From: Brachypterus glaber
Lineage: Eukaryota; Arthropoda; Insecta; Coleoptera; Kateretidae
Direction: 5' to 3'
Length of the DNA stretch: 64,000 bases
NCBI GenBank assembly: GCA_958510825.1
Contig: OY294044.1
Location: 102,524,893 to 102,588,892, forward strand
Shown: positions 43,922 through 54,815 of the stretch, piece by piece
How the letters are laid out: the number at the start of each line of letters is the position of its first letter
Numbering within the stretch: the stretch's first letter is position 1
Notes under the pieces: model-generated
Told to the model about the DNA's origin: nothing
Seen by the model: only the letters and a program-made list of their open reading frames with translations
Databases searched by the model: none
Made by a program: the position numbers and the translations under genes

Positions 43922-44527
43922 GGGTTTTCCAATAAGACCGTCCTGATGTTTTCTAAAAAAAAACACAGTTTATTTAGCAAATTATTATTATTTTAATGCA
44001 AGGAGATTCTACAGATGTATACAAATTATATGTGAAAAATCATGTCACCCAAATGACACCCTCTGCTTCTTTAGCAGGCCAGAACTCTTTTGTCCAAATT
44101 TTAAATAATGTCTAAGCACAAGTCGGGTTCTATCTTACTAATAACGCACCTTCTGTTCCCAAATTTGGTTTGGCCAGAACTGGAAGATATGGAGGAGATA
44201 TACAGTATTTGGTTTCAAAAGAATGTAACAACCTGCTACACCGTGCAGGTGACAATTGCCCTTTTTTAAACCAAACATTATTTTTTTGTGGGGCTACGTT
44301 AAAGGTGTATGTCAACAATCCACAAAAAATTCCCGATATAAAGAATTAGATAGAGTAAGATAGAATCCGACTTGCTTGGACGTTATTCAAAATTTGTACA
44401 AAAGAATTATTGCCTGCCAAAGAAGCATAGGGGGCTGAAATCTGTAGATTCACGTCATAAAAATAACAATTTGCCAATAAACTGTGTTTTGTTTTTAGAA
44501 AACATCGGTACACTCTTATTGGAAAAC
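43922..44527. mobile_element. Fold-back element ending 29 bp before exon G
   Basis: GGGTTTTCCAATAAGACCGT then TGATGTTTTCTAAAAA on the left mirror TTTTTAGAAAACATC then GGTACACTCTTATTGG and AAAACCCC on the right. Further in, TTCTACAGAT/ATCTGTAGA and CAAGTCGGGTTCTATCTTAC / AAGATAGAATCCGACTTG also pair. No coding capacity. The exon G branch site and acceptor lie in or next to its right end. Confidence 0.7.
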
Positions 44528-44556
44528 CCCTTTGTCAGAAAGTTTTTATTTTTTAG

Positions 44557-44644
44557 ATGGAGAGGGTCCAGTGCACTATGGAGTATGTTCTAATTATCTT
44601 CATGATTTTCCAGTAGGAGAAAATGCCTGCCTATTTGTCAGAAG
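44557..44644 (+). CDS. NOS: Nitric oxide synthase, exon G
   Basis: A small exon of 88 nt between TTATTTTTTAG and GTAAAA. Two bases complete an Asp codon, then GEGPVHYGVCSNYLHDFPVG and ENACLFVR, leaving two bases of an Arg codon. The HYGVCSNYL block holds the conserved Cys-Ser FAD/NADPH-domain segment of NOS. The frame joins exons F and H exactly. Confidence 0.93.
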
Positions 44645-44896
44645 GTAAAATACAAATTTTGTATTACAAAAGTTAAAATTTTATAGATTTACCTACACAT
44701 TATCTTACTTACTCACATGATATCCACCGGTGGTGGACTTTATTTAGATTTTGGATTCCGGTACTATTGGAATAATTTAAATCATAACTGACTAAAAGAT
44801 ATAATAATGCAGAAAACTGATACATACCTTTGACGTATAATACATGTAAAAATGTCCCTTAGATTATTTTCTGTTTCATACTTTCCATATTTTCAG

Positions 44897-45167
44897 AGCT
44901 CCAAGTTTCTATTTACCAAATGACCCAACGAGACCAGTAATTCTGGTAGGACCAGGAACAGGAATAGCTCCATTTAGAGCATTTTGGCAACACCGCTTTG
45001 CTCAAATTAGGAACTCATCGCACGCAAAAATTGGTAAAATGTGGCTGTTTTTCGGCTGTCGGACGAAAGATATGGACCTTTACAAGGAGGAAAAGGCTGA
45101 AATGAAAAGATATGGAGTTCTGGATAAAGTATTTCTTGCTCTATCAAGGGAAACTAATATAGCAAAG
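44897..45167 (+). CDS. NOS: Nitric oxide synthase, exon H (NADPH domain)
   Basis: 271 nt between TATTTTCAG and GTATGT. One base completes Arg, then [58 protein letters not shown] and [13 protein letters not shown], in phase 0. [13 protein letters not shown] is the NADPH ribose/pyrophosphate site, and WLFFGCRxxDxDLYxEE and LALSRE are further NADPH-binding motifs. Confidence 0.96.
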
Positions 45168-45518
45168 GTATGTTTAATGCTGGTAAAGATTAGCCAATAT
45201 TTTATCACAGAATTTTTTAAGTATGAAAATGAAATTCTGTTGGTGACAGTTACTATAATAAGCATTGTTTGCTTAATTGTTTAGCAATCAATACCAAATA
45301 GTTTAGCATTTGGTTTAACCATCCGACGTTTTAATATTTAATCCTAAACATTTAAATTCTTATTCACGAATTAAACCGTATGTCATCCAACTAGCTAGCT
45401 GATGAGTGTAAAGGACGCTGTAGTATATGGAAAGTGACATATTTCACGCAAGCCGCTAGGCGAGTGAGGAAACCCCACTAGTGTATGAAATATACTTTTT
45501 AACGAGTTATGTACAGTA

Positions 45519-46463
45519 TTTTTCCTACGATCCCGAAAAAAGTGTCTTATTTCAAAATTTTATAATTTTTATTGATTTTTAAGAAAAGCAAAACACAAAA
45601 TAATAATAAATAGCATACAAATTTATATATGTATGTCAAACAGGAAATATGATTTTCATTTAGCTTTTGTTTTCTTGGTTTTATATTTAGTACAATATAT
45701 AGTACATAGTTGTTTAATGGGTTGCCTATTCCTAAATGAATGCAAACTTGACAGTTTGCTTATTAAATAAGATTTCTGTGGTTTTGCTGCTATATAAGCA
45801 GTTGATACTTTCATTACAATAACAGGGTCCGACAACAGAAATCTTAAATTATTTCTAATTTTTGGTGAGTTTGTTTAGTACATATCTGTGCCGAAAAAGA
45901 TTATATGTCTGTATACAGACATATAATCTTATTCGGCATAGGTATGTATTAAAGAAACTCCAAACCAAAAGTTAGAAAAATTTAAAATTCCTGTTGTCCG
46001 ACCCTGTTATTGTAACGAAAGTATCAACTCTGCATATAAGACAGTAAAATTGTACTGTTTTACATTTCATAACAAAAATACTATGTATTTTGATGTTTTT
46101 TATATAATGTAAGGTAACTAAATCAAAAATTTAAGTAATTTTTATCTTTAGATCTAGACAGTAATGGTCAAAATAGTAATGATATACATATAGTTTCTAT
46201 TTTTGACATGAAATATTTTGATTAAAAATTTTAAAAGATATAAAAGGCTGTGGTGAAATGTGGAAAGTGGTTTATAAAACAAGGTGAATAAAATTCGTAG
46301 AATATAAGAGATAAATATCTAAATAGAATTAGGCAAACCTTCATACATAAATATCACACTAGGGTGATATAAAAATATCAAACTAGTGCGATATGAGGCG
46401 TTTTCTAAAGAACAAAAGAGTGTGCTAAATTTCATTTTCAAGGATCGTAGGAAAAAATAGTTT
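45519..46463. mobile_element. TIR element, copy 2 of the inverted pair
   Basis: Ends GTATTTTTCCTACGATCC (left) and GGATCGTAGGAAAAAATAGT (right, 46441). The body matches 39717-40450 in the opposite orientation. A nearly perfect 228-bp palindrome (45801-46028, GTTGATACTTTC, ACAGGGTCCGACAAC, and mirror) is nested in it; copy 1 lacks this, so it is a later insertion. Confidence 0.7.
45801..46028. mobile_element. Nested 228-bp fold-back element
   Basis: GTTGATACTTTCATTACAAT, AACAGGGTCCGACAACAG on the left; CTGTTGTCCGACCCTGTT, ATTGTAACGAAAGTATCAAC on the right. A second pairing, AAGATTATATGTCTG/CAGACATATAATCTT, forms the tip. Arms are about 110 bp with few mismatches. Confidence 0.75.
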
Positions 46464-46575
46464 TCTCGTTGTGGTTGTTACTATTTCACTACGAAATTAA
46501 AGAAATAACACCCAATATTTCCAACATTACTTTTTTGTCTATAGGTAGTAGGTAAATTAATTTAATTATTTTTAG

Positions 46576-46767
46576 ACGTATGTTCAAAGTTTGGCACTGA
46601 AAGAAGCAGCTGAAATTTACCGATTTTTGGTTGTAGAAAAAGGACATTTTTACGTCTGTGGTGACTGTACAATGGCAGAACATGTTTATCAAACGCTAAA
46701 GACTATTATACAAAAATATGGAGGCATGTCGGATCAACAAGTCCAATCCTACATGCTAACTTTACGA
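46576..46767 (+). CDS. NOS: Nitric oxide synthase, exon I (NADPH domain end)
   Basis: 192 nt, 64 codons, phase 0 at both ends, between TATTTTTAG and GTAAGT. Reads TYVQSLALKEAAEIYRFLVV, EKGHFYVCGDCTMAEHVYQT and KYGGMSDQQVQSYMLTLR. FYVCGDxxMAxxV is the conserved NADPH nicotinamide-side block of NOS. Confidence 0.95.
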
Positions 46768-47391
46768 GTAAGTATATTAATTTTAAAATCACATCATATG
46801 GATACCTTAGTACTAAAGTGTTGTATCCCGAAACTAGGTCAATTAACCTAGTAATTAATTGATTTAACAAATGACCAGTAAATTTTAACGTAATGATGCG
46901 TTCAAGATACAACTAAAGAACTGAGGCGTCGGATTTACTCAAGTTGGAGTGCCACACGCTGCTGATGAGACCAAATAAAGTCAAAACAAAGCTGAATTCA
47001 GTCCTAAATGTTTCCTATTGTTTATTGTGAAAAGTGCATTATAGTAGAGGTGATCCCCACCAATATGAACTTTTTAAACCATGATCTTAATTAATACACT
47101 CCAGTTACAATTTACTTCTTCTGGACTGCAGGGTCCCTTGAGTTAAATTGAGGCCTTTTATAGATGGTTTGGACACTAAATTTGACAAATACTGCCTGAT
47201 GCATTGATGATTTCCTGGTTACTCTGCTTGGACTTTTCCATATTAATACAAACTGTTATGGCTATCTAGCTTTTTATGGAGTGGAGTAGCGTTTCACTCG
47301 ATTTTAAAACACAAATGATTACATCTTTGATTAAACTGTTCTGTAAATTACCAAATTCACAATCTTGGGCTGTTCTTTAAATCCGTAATAT
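46768..47391. other. NOS intron I-J, first part
   Basis: Contains, near 47027-47110, a block (GTGCATTATAGTAGAGGTGA, CCACCAATATGAAC, AACCATGATC) that reappears inverted at 51715-51770 next to a LINE remnant, so part of this stretch is probably a decayed copy of that LINE. No host exon. Confidence 0.45.
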
Positions 47392-47559
47392 TGTCACGAA
47401 TGATGGGTTCTTCTTGTTACGAATAATGATCTTCTTCTCCATTTTGCTGGATACGGATTGGGGTAATTGAAACACTTCTTTATAACGTATAAAAATATTA
47501 AATTATAATGTAGCAAGTAACTATAATAGATCTATACTTGAAAAAGGAGGTGTATTAAT

Positions 47560-48665
47560 ACTTACAAAAAAACAACTTAAAATACAGAGATTTACCTGAC
47601 ATTAAAAACTTTACCAAGGAAAAAAATTTTGAATGCGCAGGTATTGAGTGTTTTAAAAATAATGAAACAATAAATATTATTTGTGTATACAGGACTCCTG
47701 ATTCAAGTATAGAGCAGTTTTTAGAATGTTTTGAAAAGTTTCTTTTTTATTTATCAAAAAAAATAAAAAATAAAACTATAATATGTGGTGATATGAACAT
47801 AGATTATTTTGCAAATAGGCTAGAAAAAACAAAATTTCTTGATTTACTTCACTCTTTTAATTTATATGAAGTTTTTAACGAAGCGACACATTATGATAAG
47901 AGAAATGGTACAGAATCTGCACTAGATTACGTTTTTACAAACTTTAATACCATTATAAATAGTAAAAAAATTATTAAAAATGGTTTTTCGGACCATTATG
48001 CACAAAAAATAGCATTTTCTATTGAAAAAATGATAGAACAGGAAGTCTTAAAAAGATCTTTTTCAGAACAAAATTATACCACATTTTTGGACCTTTTAAA
48101 AAACGAAAATTGGAACTTAGTTTTAAATTCTAATGATAATGTTAACGTTGTTTTTGATAATTTTTTAAAATCAATGAATAAATACTTTGACATGAGTTTC
48201 CCATATGTTACTAAAAATAATCAAAACATTAAAAAACATTGGGTATCTTCTGGAATTATCGTGTCGTCAAAACGTTTAAAGGAACTTTATACTTTAGAGA
48301 AAGAGGGTTTTATTAACACAAATTATTATTTAAAATATAAAAGCATTTATAGGAGGGTACTACGTAATGCAAAAAAAATGTTTTATAACAAAAAAATACT
48401 TCAGTCAAAGAACAAAACTAAAACCGTGTGGTCAATAATTAATTCAAACACTAAAAATAAATCAAGAGCTGAAACAAAATCCATTAACATAGATAATAAG
48501 CCTTGTCAAGATAATTCAATAATTGCAAATAAATTTAATGAATATTTTATTAACCTTCCCAAACTTACACAAAAAAACATATCAAAAAATCCCGAATTTA
48601 ATTACAAAAATCCTGAATATTTTTATAATACAATATTTTTGGCCGAAGTCACATATTATAAATAA
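47560..48665 (+). pseudogene. LINE endonuclease C-terminal part and linker
   Basis: The frame reads NNLKYRDLPDIKNFTKEKNF, INIICVYRTPDSS, then TIICGDMNIDYF (the GDMN block of the apurinic-type endonuclease) and ESALDYVFTNF and FSDHYAQ (the D and SDH catalytic-region blocks). A linker follows, with KHWVSSGIIVSSKRLKELY. Upstream GGVLILTK is in another frame, separated by a run of seven A, so a frameshift lies near 47570. It ends with FLAEVTYYK at 48665, where the following RT part is out of frame and partly missing. Confidence 0.82.
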
Positions 48666-50058
48666 ATGTTTTGAAGACGGTGAATTTCCAAATACTCTAA
48701 AACTATTTAAAGTAATACCCCTGTATAAGAAAGGAGACTCAAAACAAATTTCAAATTATCGGCCTATAGCTCTTTTGTCAAACTTTTCAAAGATATTTGA
48801 AAAACTCTTGGCAAAAAGGATTATCGACTTTTTAGAAACATTTAGCTTAATAAGTTCTGCACAGCATGGCTTCAGGACCAAAAGGTCCACTATAACCGCT
48901 TTATTAGAGATAATTAAGAAAATCTACAAGGACATGGACAATAATGAAAAAGTTATGGCATTATTGATTGATCTCACAAAAGCATTCGATTGTGTGGATC
49001 CTGAACTTTTGCTAAAAAAAATAGAGTACTATTGTTTGCGTGGTAAATGTAACAATCTGTTAAAAAGTTACTTAACTAACAGAAAACAATTTGTTAGCTA
49101 TGAAGGTGCAAACTCAGTTTTAAGTTCAGTAGATATAGGCGTACCCCAGGGTAGCGTGCTAGGGCCGTTGCTATTTTTACTATATTGTAATGATTTAGAC
49201 GAAAATTTGTCAATCTTTTTTTGTGCCTTTGCCGACGATGTCACTTTATTAGCCTCAGATAAAGAACAAGAAAATGTAGTGAGTCAGTTAAACAGCAGCC
49301 TTAAAGATGTTTTTAATTACTTTTCTAATAATGCCTTAAGTTTAAACCAAGAAAAGACATATTCAATACAGTTTCAACCCTGTCCTCATAGATATACACA
49401 AAGCTCACTTATTAAGCTAAATAAAAAAAGTATACAACAGGTAACAAGCGTAAAACTTTTGGGTATAAATATTGACTCGTCTCTTAGTTGGAAAACTCAT
49501 GTCGAAGAATTAACAAAAAAATGTTTATCATACTGCTATGCTATAAAAAGACTCTCAGAAATAACTAGTAAACATGTTACAAAAGTTTTTTATTATTCAA
49601 ATTTTGAATCCATATTACGATATGGAATTATATTCTGGGGAAATTCGTCAACGGCAGATCGTGTTTTTTTAATGCAAAAACGAGCCATTAGATGTTTGCT
49701 TAATCTCCGATACAGGGATACTTGTAAAAATAGTTTTATTGAGGAATCAATTTTTACTTTGCCGTGTCTATACATTTTTGAAACATTAAAATTTATTAAA
49801 CAAAATTTTAACACTTTACCTACTTTAAACCTTTATCACGAATATGACACTAGAAATAGAGATCTACAGTATTCACGACTTAGATTGGCACTTTTTGAAT
49901 CTGATCCTCACTACCAAGGTGCAATTTTTTATAATAAATTACCGAACAGTTTAAGGTCTAAAAATTTAAAACCATTCTTATCTGAATTAAAACAATTGTT
50001 ATTAAACAAAGCATTTTACTCCGGGGACGAATTTCTTCAATACGTTTCAAATAATTAA
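48650..50058 (+). pseudogene. LINE reverse transcriptase, start deleted
   Basis: From about 48650: KSHIINKCFEDGEFPNTLKL, VIPLYKKGDSKQISNYRPIA, SAQHGFRTKRSTITALLEI, LLIDLTKAFDCVDPELLLKK, IGVPQGSVLGPLLFLLYCND and FCAFADDVTLLA, then the thumb and C-terminal region. The RT catalytic D of LIDLTKAFD and the FADD pair are kept. The block that normally lies between the FLxPVT and IINKCFExG segments (about 40-50 residues with the SPGxDGI motif) is absent, and the frame shifts there, so the element cannot make a full protein. The stop is at 50056-50058, followed by a short 3' UTR. Confidence 0.88.
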
Positions 50059-50174
50059 TAATATAGCTAATATTCTTTGTAATACAATTTTTAGTATGAA
50101 ATTTAATTTTTAAAAATCATTATTGTATATTTGACTTGTCTAACATCCTTTTTTGTGATAATTAGATTAATAAA

Positions 50175-50177
<3 letters not shown>

Positions 50178-50221
<44 letters not shown>
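50178..50221 (+). repeat. (ATT)n tail of the LINE
   Basis: About 15 uninterrupted ATT units right after TTAATAAACATT, ending at the target duplication. Confidence 0.85.
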
Positions 50222-50226
<5 letters not shown>

Positions 50227-51059
50227 ACACACGTTCTTACCACTTTAGGTTTCAGAGATGTCAGAGTTACTTTGCCCAATGGGACTGCCCACTTTGGGGA
50301 CTACCCAACTATCGACTCTGCTATTCAATCTGACAATCTAATAAATTCTAATTCTACGTTCCGTATTTATACAAAAATGTTTTACAAACAAACCTAGTTT
50401 ATTTAAGTTCAATAACACAAGAATGCTTGGTGTGCAAAACATCTGTATGCAATACAAGGTACTAATTTATAAATAATAAAATTGTTTTATGAAATTTAGG
50501 TAAAGTCTGTATGGCTACCTAGCCAACTCTTGACATACCCGGCACATCCACCATGTCACGAATGATGGGTTCTTCTTGTTACGAATAATGGTCTTCTTCT
50601 CCATTTTGCTGGATACGGGTTGGGGTAATTGAAACACTTCTTTATAACACACGTTCTTATCACTTTAGGTTTCAGAGATATCAGAGTTACTTTGCCCAAT
50701 GGGCACTGCCCACTTTGGGGACTACCCAACTATCGACTCTGCTATTCAATCTGACAATCTAATAAATTCTAATTCCATGTTCCGTATTTATACAAAAATG
50801 TTTTACAAACAAACCTAGTTTATTTAAGTTCAATAACACAAGAATGCTTGGTGTGCAAAACATCTGTATGCAATACAAGGTACTAATTTATAAATAATAA
50901 AATTGTTTTATGAAATTTAGGTAAAGCCTGTATGTAAAAGCCAACTCTTGACAATATATTGCTCGATGGTAAGGAGAGATGGAATAGGGAGGAGAGGGAG
51001 GTGCGAGGGTAGTGAAACTAGCTCACTGATGCTGGGAATGCATCTGTCGTAAACTTGTG

Positions 51060-51770
51060 GGTACCATTACTGGTTGAGGACGCTTTTGATCTTTTTGTGA
51101 GTGTACTGGATTTCGTGATCATAATCGAGAAAGTTTAAGACGAGAGGGTTTGGGCGATCTAATTTGTCTTGTATAAAAGACTTGCTATAACGGATGATTT
51201 CCGTTTTTAGGAGGGGCATGTCGAGATCCCTGTGTATTTGGTTGTTCTGTGTTCCTCATGAACCAGGGGGTATGGAGGCATATTCTGAGAGCCTTGTTTT
51301 GGAAGGCCTGAAGTTTGGCTGAGAGATTTTTGTTAAAGGTGATTTTGTTCCAGGCTGGAGCTCCGTAGAGGAGTACCGGCTTTAGGGTTTGGTTGTAAAG
51401 AAGAAGTTTGTTTTTGATAAATAGGGGGCTCTTTCTACCTATTAGAGGGTACAGTTGGCTGTTTGGAGGGTGTTTTTGACATGCTGATCCCACATAAGGT
51501 TTTTGGATATAGTAATGCCAAGGTCTTGTGGGTTTTGGATTACTATTTTTTTCATTAGTTTGGCTCTGTCCATTGCGGATTTTATGGTGTTTATAAGTTC
51601 GGTTACTGTGTTATCTAATTCTTTGACGGTGTTTATGGGACTGATTTTGGTATTATTTTCTAGGAGTTCGAATATATATGGGAAGTTGTATGGATGTTTA
51701 TTAATCCAGATCATGGTTTATATACAGTTCATATTGGTGGGAATAACCCCTACTATAATGCACTCTTCAC
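51060..51770 (-). pseudogene. Jockey-like LINE remnant with internal deletion
   Basis: On the - strand, MIWINKHPYNFPYIFELLEN, INTVKELDNTVTELINTIKS and IVIQNPQDL belong to the linker after the endonuclease. The next residues, GITISKNLMWDQHVKNTL, LYPLIGRKSPLFIKNKLLLY, KPVLLYGAPAWN and KLQAFQNKALRICLHTPWFM, belong to the RT C-terminal region. The whole RT palm is missing between QDL and GITI, so it is an internally deleted copy. Frameshifts also occur near 51440-51490. Confidence 0.75.
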
Positions 51771-52047
51771 ATCTATATTAATGACTTTCAAAATAACTCA
51801 CTTGAAAAAAAAATATCTAGTTGGATCAACCAGATCAATGGTTAAATAAGGAACAACTATTTTTCTGGTTGATGCAACCAGAAGTCTGGAAAGGACAAGA
51901 TATTTTGCTGTGCTGTCCTTAAACTCTAAGTTTTGTTTCTGCTAACCACTATAAGTTGTGTTGTTGGCCTTACCAGATTTCTGGGTGCAGCAAGAAGAAA
52001 TACTGTTGGTTCGTAGGTATTAAACTATCAATCTGAGTGCCCCAATA

Positions 52048-52863
52048 GGGTGGACCTTATTTTTTTACTTTTTTAAATTTTCATTCTGCTGTATCTAGAA
52101 CATCCTGAAAATATGAGGGTGATCAAACTTCTCTAAGGGTCCCAATTGAAATTACGAAAAATCGTAAAATATCGTTGAAAATGGACTGTACTTTTTGTAT
52201 CAGTGTAAAATTTAAAAGCCTTGAAATCTTAATTTGTTTCTTTTAAGTGTATAAAATTATGTGCCAAATTTCAAAATTTTGCCGAAAATCCGCCAAAATT
52301 GCCCCTAAAACACTAAAGACGAATTTCCACCATAAATGTGAGAAACGCCAATAAACATTTAAAAAATATGTCAATCTGCACTCAACTAAATTTATTCAAT
52401 GCACATTAATAATATAAAATATTTTGACAAAAATAAAACGAGCTAAGCGCTCTTATTTGGCGCTTAGCTCATTTTGTTTTTGTTAAATTATTTTATATTA
52501 TTAATATACATTAAACAAATTTAAGTAGGGTCCAGATTGACACATTTTTTAAATGCTTTTTAGCTGAGAAACTCCTTTATGGTGGAAATTTGTCAAATTT
52601 AGTGTTTTAGGGCCAAATTTGATTTTCGGCACCACTCTTGATTATTTTGTATTTGTACACTCAAAAGGAATAAATTATGATTTCAAGGCTTTTAAATTTT
52701 CCATTAATACAAAAAGTACAGTCCATTCAACGATTTTTCACGATTTTTGAATAGTTTTACGATTTTAGGACTCTTGGAGAAGTTTGATCACCCTAATATT
52801 TTCAAAATGTTCCAGATACACCAGAATAAAAATTTTAAAAAAATAAAAAAATAAGGTCCACCC
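52048..52863. mobile_element. 816-bp nearly palindromic TIR element with TA target
   Basis: Ends GGGTGGACCTTATTTTTT and its complement, flanked by TA (52046-52047, 52864-52865). The arms of about 400 bp pair along their whole length. Examples are GGGTGATCAAACTTCTC / GAGAAGTTTGATCACCC, ATGGACTGTACTTTTTGTAT / TACAAAAAGTACAGTCCAT and AAAGCCTTGAAATC / GATTTCAAGGCTTT. The centre, GAGCTAAGCGCTCTTATTTG then GCGCTTAGCTC, pairs too. It ends 100 bp before exon J. The outer flanks repeat GTGCCCCAA on both sides. Confidence 0.8.
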
Positions 52864-52963
52864 TAGTGCCCCAACCAGTCCTTTTTTTTCACAAATGTAC
52901 TGGAATGGTTCTATTTGTCTGGCGGATAAGAAAATTTGATTTCTTGACACTATTCTTTTATAG

Positions 52964-53071
52964 GATGAAAATAGATATCATGAAGACATATTTGGAATAA
53001 CTCTTCGAACAGCAGAAGTCCACAACAGATCAAGAGAGTCAGCAAGAATCAGAATGGCTTCTGAACCTTAA
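52964..53071 (+). CDS. NOS: Nitric oxide synthase, last exon J with stop
   Basis: 108 nt from the acceptor TTTTATAG, 35 codons and a TAA stop. Reads [20 protein letters not shown] then [15 protein letters not shown]. [19 protein letters not shown] is the C-terminal signature of NOS; arthropod forms end in ARIRMASxP as here. With exons A-I it makes 584 codons of reductase domain in one open frame. Confidence 0.96.
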   Translation, partial: DENRYHEDIFGITLRTAEVHNRSRESARIRMASEP

Positions 53072-53077
53072 CATTTA

Positions 53078-53083
53078 ATAAAA
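53078..53083 (+). terminator. NOS polyadenylation signal
   Basis: AATAAA starts 7 bases after the stop codon. The 3' UTR would be very short, and a TIR element begins at 53140. More distal signals are possible. Confidence 0.6.
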
Positions 53084-53139
53084 TTCTAAAATCAAATTAA
53101 AAAAAATTAAATATAAAATATATTCATATTTCTATAATA

Positions 53140-54031
53140 GTCCAGTCAAATAATAAATGTAAATTGCAATAAATGTACACGGGCTGATATTTTAAAGGGT
53201 AGTAGTGGATGGTTACAGAACACTGATGTTAGTTTTTCACCGGGTGATTTGCCTAAGGGGTGTTAGCTATCTTGAATTTTAGGGGTGGGTTGATTAATAT
53301 GCATCTTACGATAAAAATGCATATGACCAATTTTGTTAAGGAGGAAATTTCCAAAAAATTTTGTTTGGATTATTTTTTTGACACATTAATAAAAATCGAG
53401 TTAATTTAAAAATAGCCATGTTCGAGGTGAAATTGTTTTTTTCCATTTTTCGGCCAAATTATTCATCGGACTATAAAAGTGCTTATAAGCGAACTTGTAG
53501 CCCTTGAAATTCTCCTTAAGTTTCATATATTATAAATTTTCATAGGTACTTTCGTACGGTTACAGAGGGCGCAACTTTACTTTCACCACCCACTGTAACC
53601 GTAACAAAATACTTGAAAATTCATAACATATAAAACTTATAGAGAATATTAAGAGCTACAAGTTTGCTCATAACAACTTTTATCCTCCGATGAATAATTT
53701 GGCTTATAAATCGAAAAAACAATTTTACCCCCAACATGGCCATATTTGAAAATTTATAACTCGATTGTTATTAATATAATAAACAAAATGATCTAAATAA
53801 AACTTGTTGGAAATTTTTTCCTTGACAAAATTGGTTGTATACATTTTTATCGTAAGATGCATATTCAGCGATATAACCGCACTCGCCCCTAAAATTTAAG
53901 ATGGCGGGCATCCCTAACGCAAATCACCCGGTGAAAAACTAACAGAAGTGTTCTTTTACTACCCTTTAAAATATCAGCCCGTGTACATTTATTCCAATTT
54001 AACACAGGAATTTTACGTTATTTGACTTGAC
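53140..54031. mobile_element. GTCCAGTCAAATAA TIR element, copy 2 (best preserved)
   Basis: 892 bp between TA sites (53138-53139, 54032-54033). Ends GTCCAGTCAAATAA and TTATTTGACTTGAC, then TGCAATAAATGTACACGGGC and TGATATTTTAAAGGGTAGTA mirrored by TACCCTTTAAAATATCAGCC and CGTGTACATTTATTCCAATT. Inverted pairing continues inward (ACTTGTAGCCCTTGAAATTC / AGAGCTACAAGT; CGGTTACAGAGGGCGCAAC / ACTGTAACCG). No transposase frame. It begins 69 bp after the NOS stop codon. Confidence 0.85.
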
Positions 54032-54815
54032 TATAAACTATTTTAACAATTTTAATGTAATTTAAAAAGCACTTGGGAATTAAGAAATACTTTCACACAT
54101 TTTTTGTAAAGTACATTTAAGTTTTTACTTTTAAATGTTACCATAATTCAGAATTACAATGTTTTAAAAATATAACTATTTCATTATCTACATTTATATG
54201 AAAACTATTTCTTAAATACTCGAATGTTTTTCAAAAAATGTTCACGTTGGTCTTATGGAGAATCTTTTTGGGAATGCAACTCGTCATATGAGAACAACAA
54301 TATTTCAACTGTATAAATTATTGATTTGAGTTATCAATCAAAACTTTAAAATCATGAAACTTGCCTTAAATTTCATAATTGAGTGGTGTATTATGCTGGG
54401 ACGGGCTTATATTAAGCTAAATTAGTACCTATAATACACAATTTGTTGATATTTTAAATATTATCTAAAATAAATAATCAGTTGGAACTTTGATAACCCA
54501 AAAATCTATAAAAAGTAATAGTACAACTGTTCTAACCGTTTTGCATTATATTCACATGTTTGCCTGTTTTTTTTTTTAATAATTTGTACAGAAATGCAAT
54601 ATTTTGCATAAAATATTATTATTTATTGTTAACATTGATAATTAGTAGTTGTTTCGCACAAGCATTTCTCATCAACCCCCATAATTTTGGTAAAAATCAC
54701 AGGCCAAACTTTTTATGCATTGACCTGATTTTTAAGTAAGGAGTTCAAATTAAACTCTATTATCAGTTAGAATCTCGTTGCACTAAAAAAATCTCAAAAA
54801 ATGCAGATAGAACAT
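54032..54815. other. Intergenic, nothing recognised
   Basis: AT-rich; no gene or paired repeat recognised. At the right end is one copy of the LINE target duplication (54804-54815). Confidence 0.4.

Larger units (their letters stand above)
47487..50221 (+). mobile_element. Jockey/CR1-like LINE, 5'-truncated, with (ATT)n tail
   Basis: Inserted in unit 1 of the tandem duplication with a probable 7-bp target duplication TTATAAC (47480-47486, 50222-50228). It starts inside the endonuclease domain and ends in an (ATT)n tail of about 44 bp. It holds two broken frames, described separately. A 5'-truncation, oligonucleotide tail and target duplication together are the mark of target-primed reverse transcription. 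Confidence 0.88.
47392..50960. repeat. Tandem duplication, first unit split by a LINE
   Basis: Unit 1 is 47392-47486 plus 50229-50553; unit 2 is 50554 to about 50960. Shared blocks are TGTCACGAATGATGGGTTCT, TCTTGTTACGAATAATG, CTTCTTCTCCATTTTGCTGG, GGGGTAATTGAAACACTTCT, CACTTTAGGTTTCAGAGAT and ACTACCCAACTATCGACTCT. Identity looks above 95 percent, so the duplication is recent. Unit 2 shows the uninterrupted site. Confidence 0.85.
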
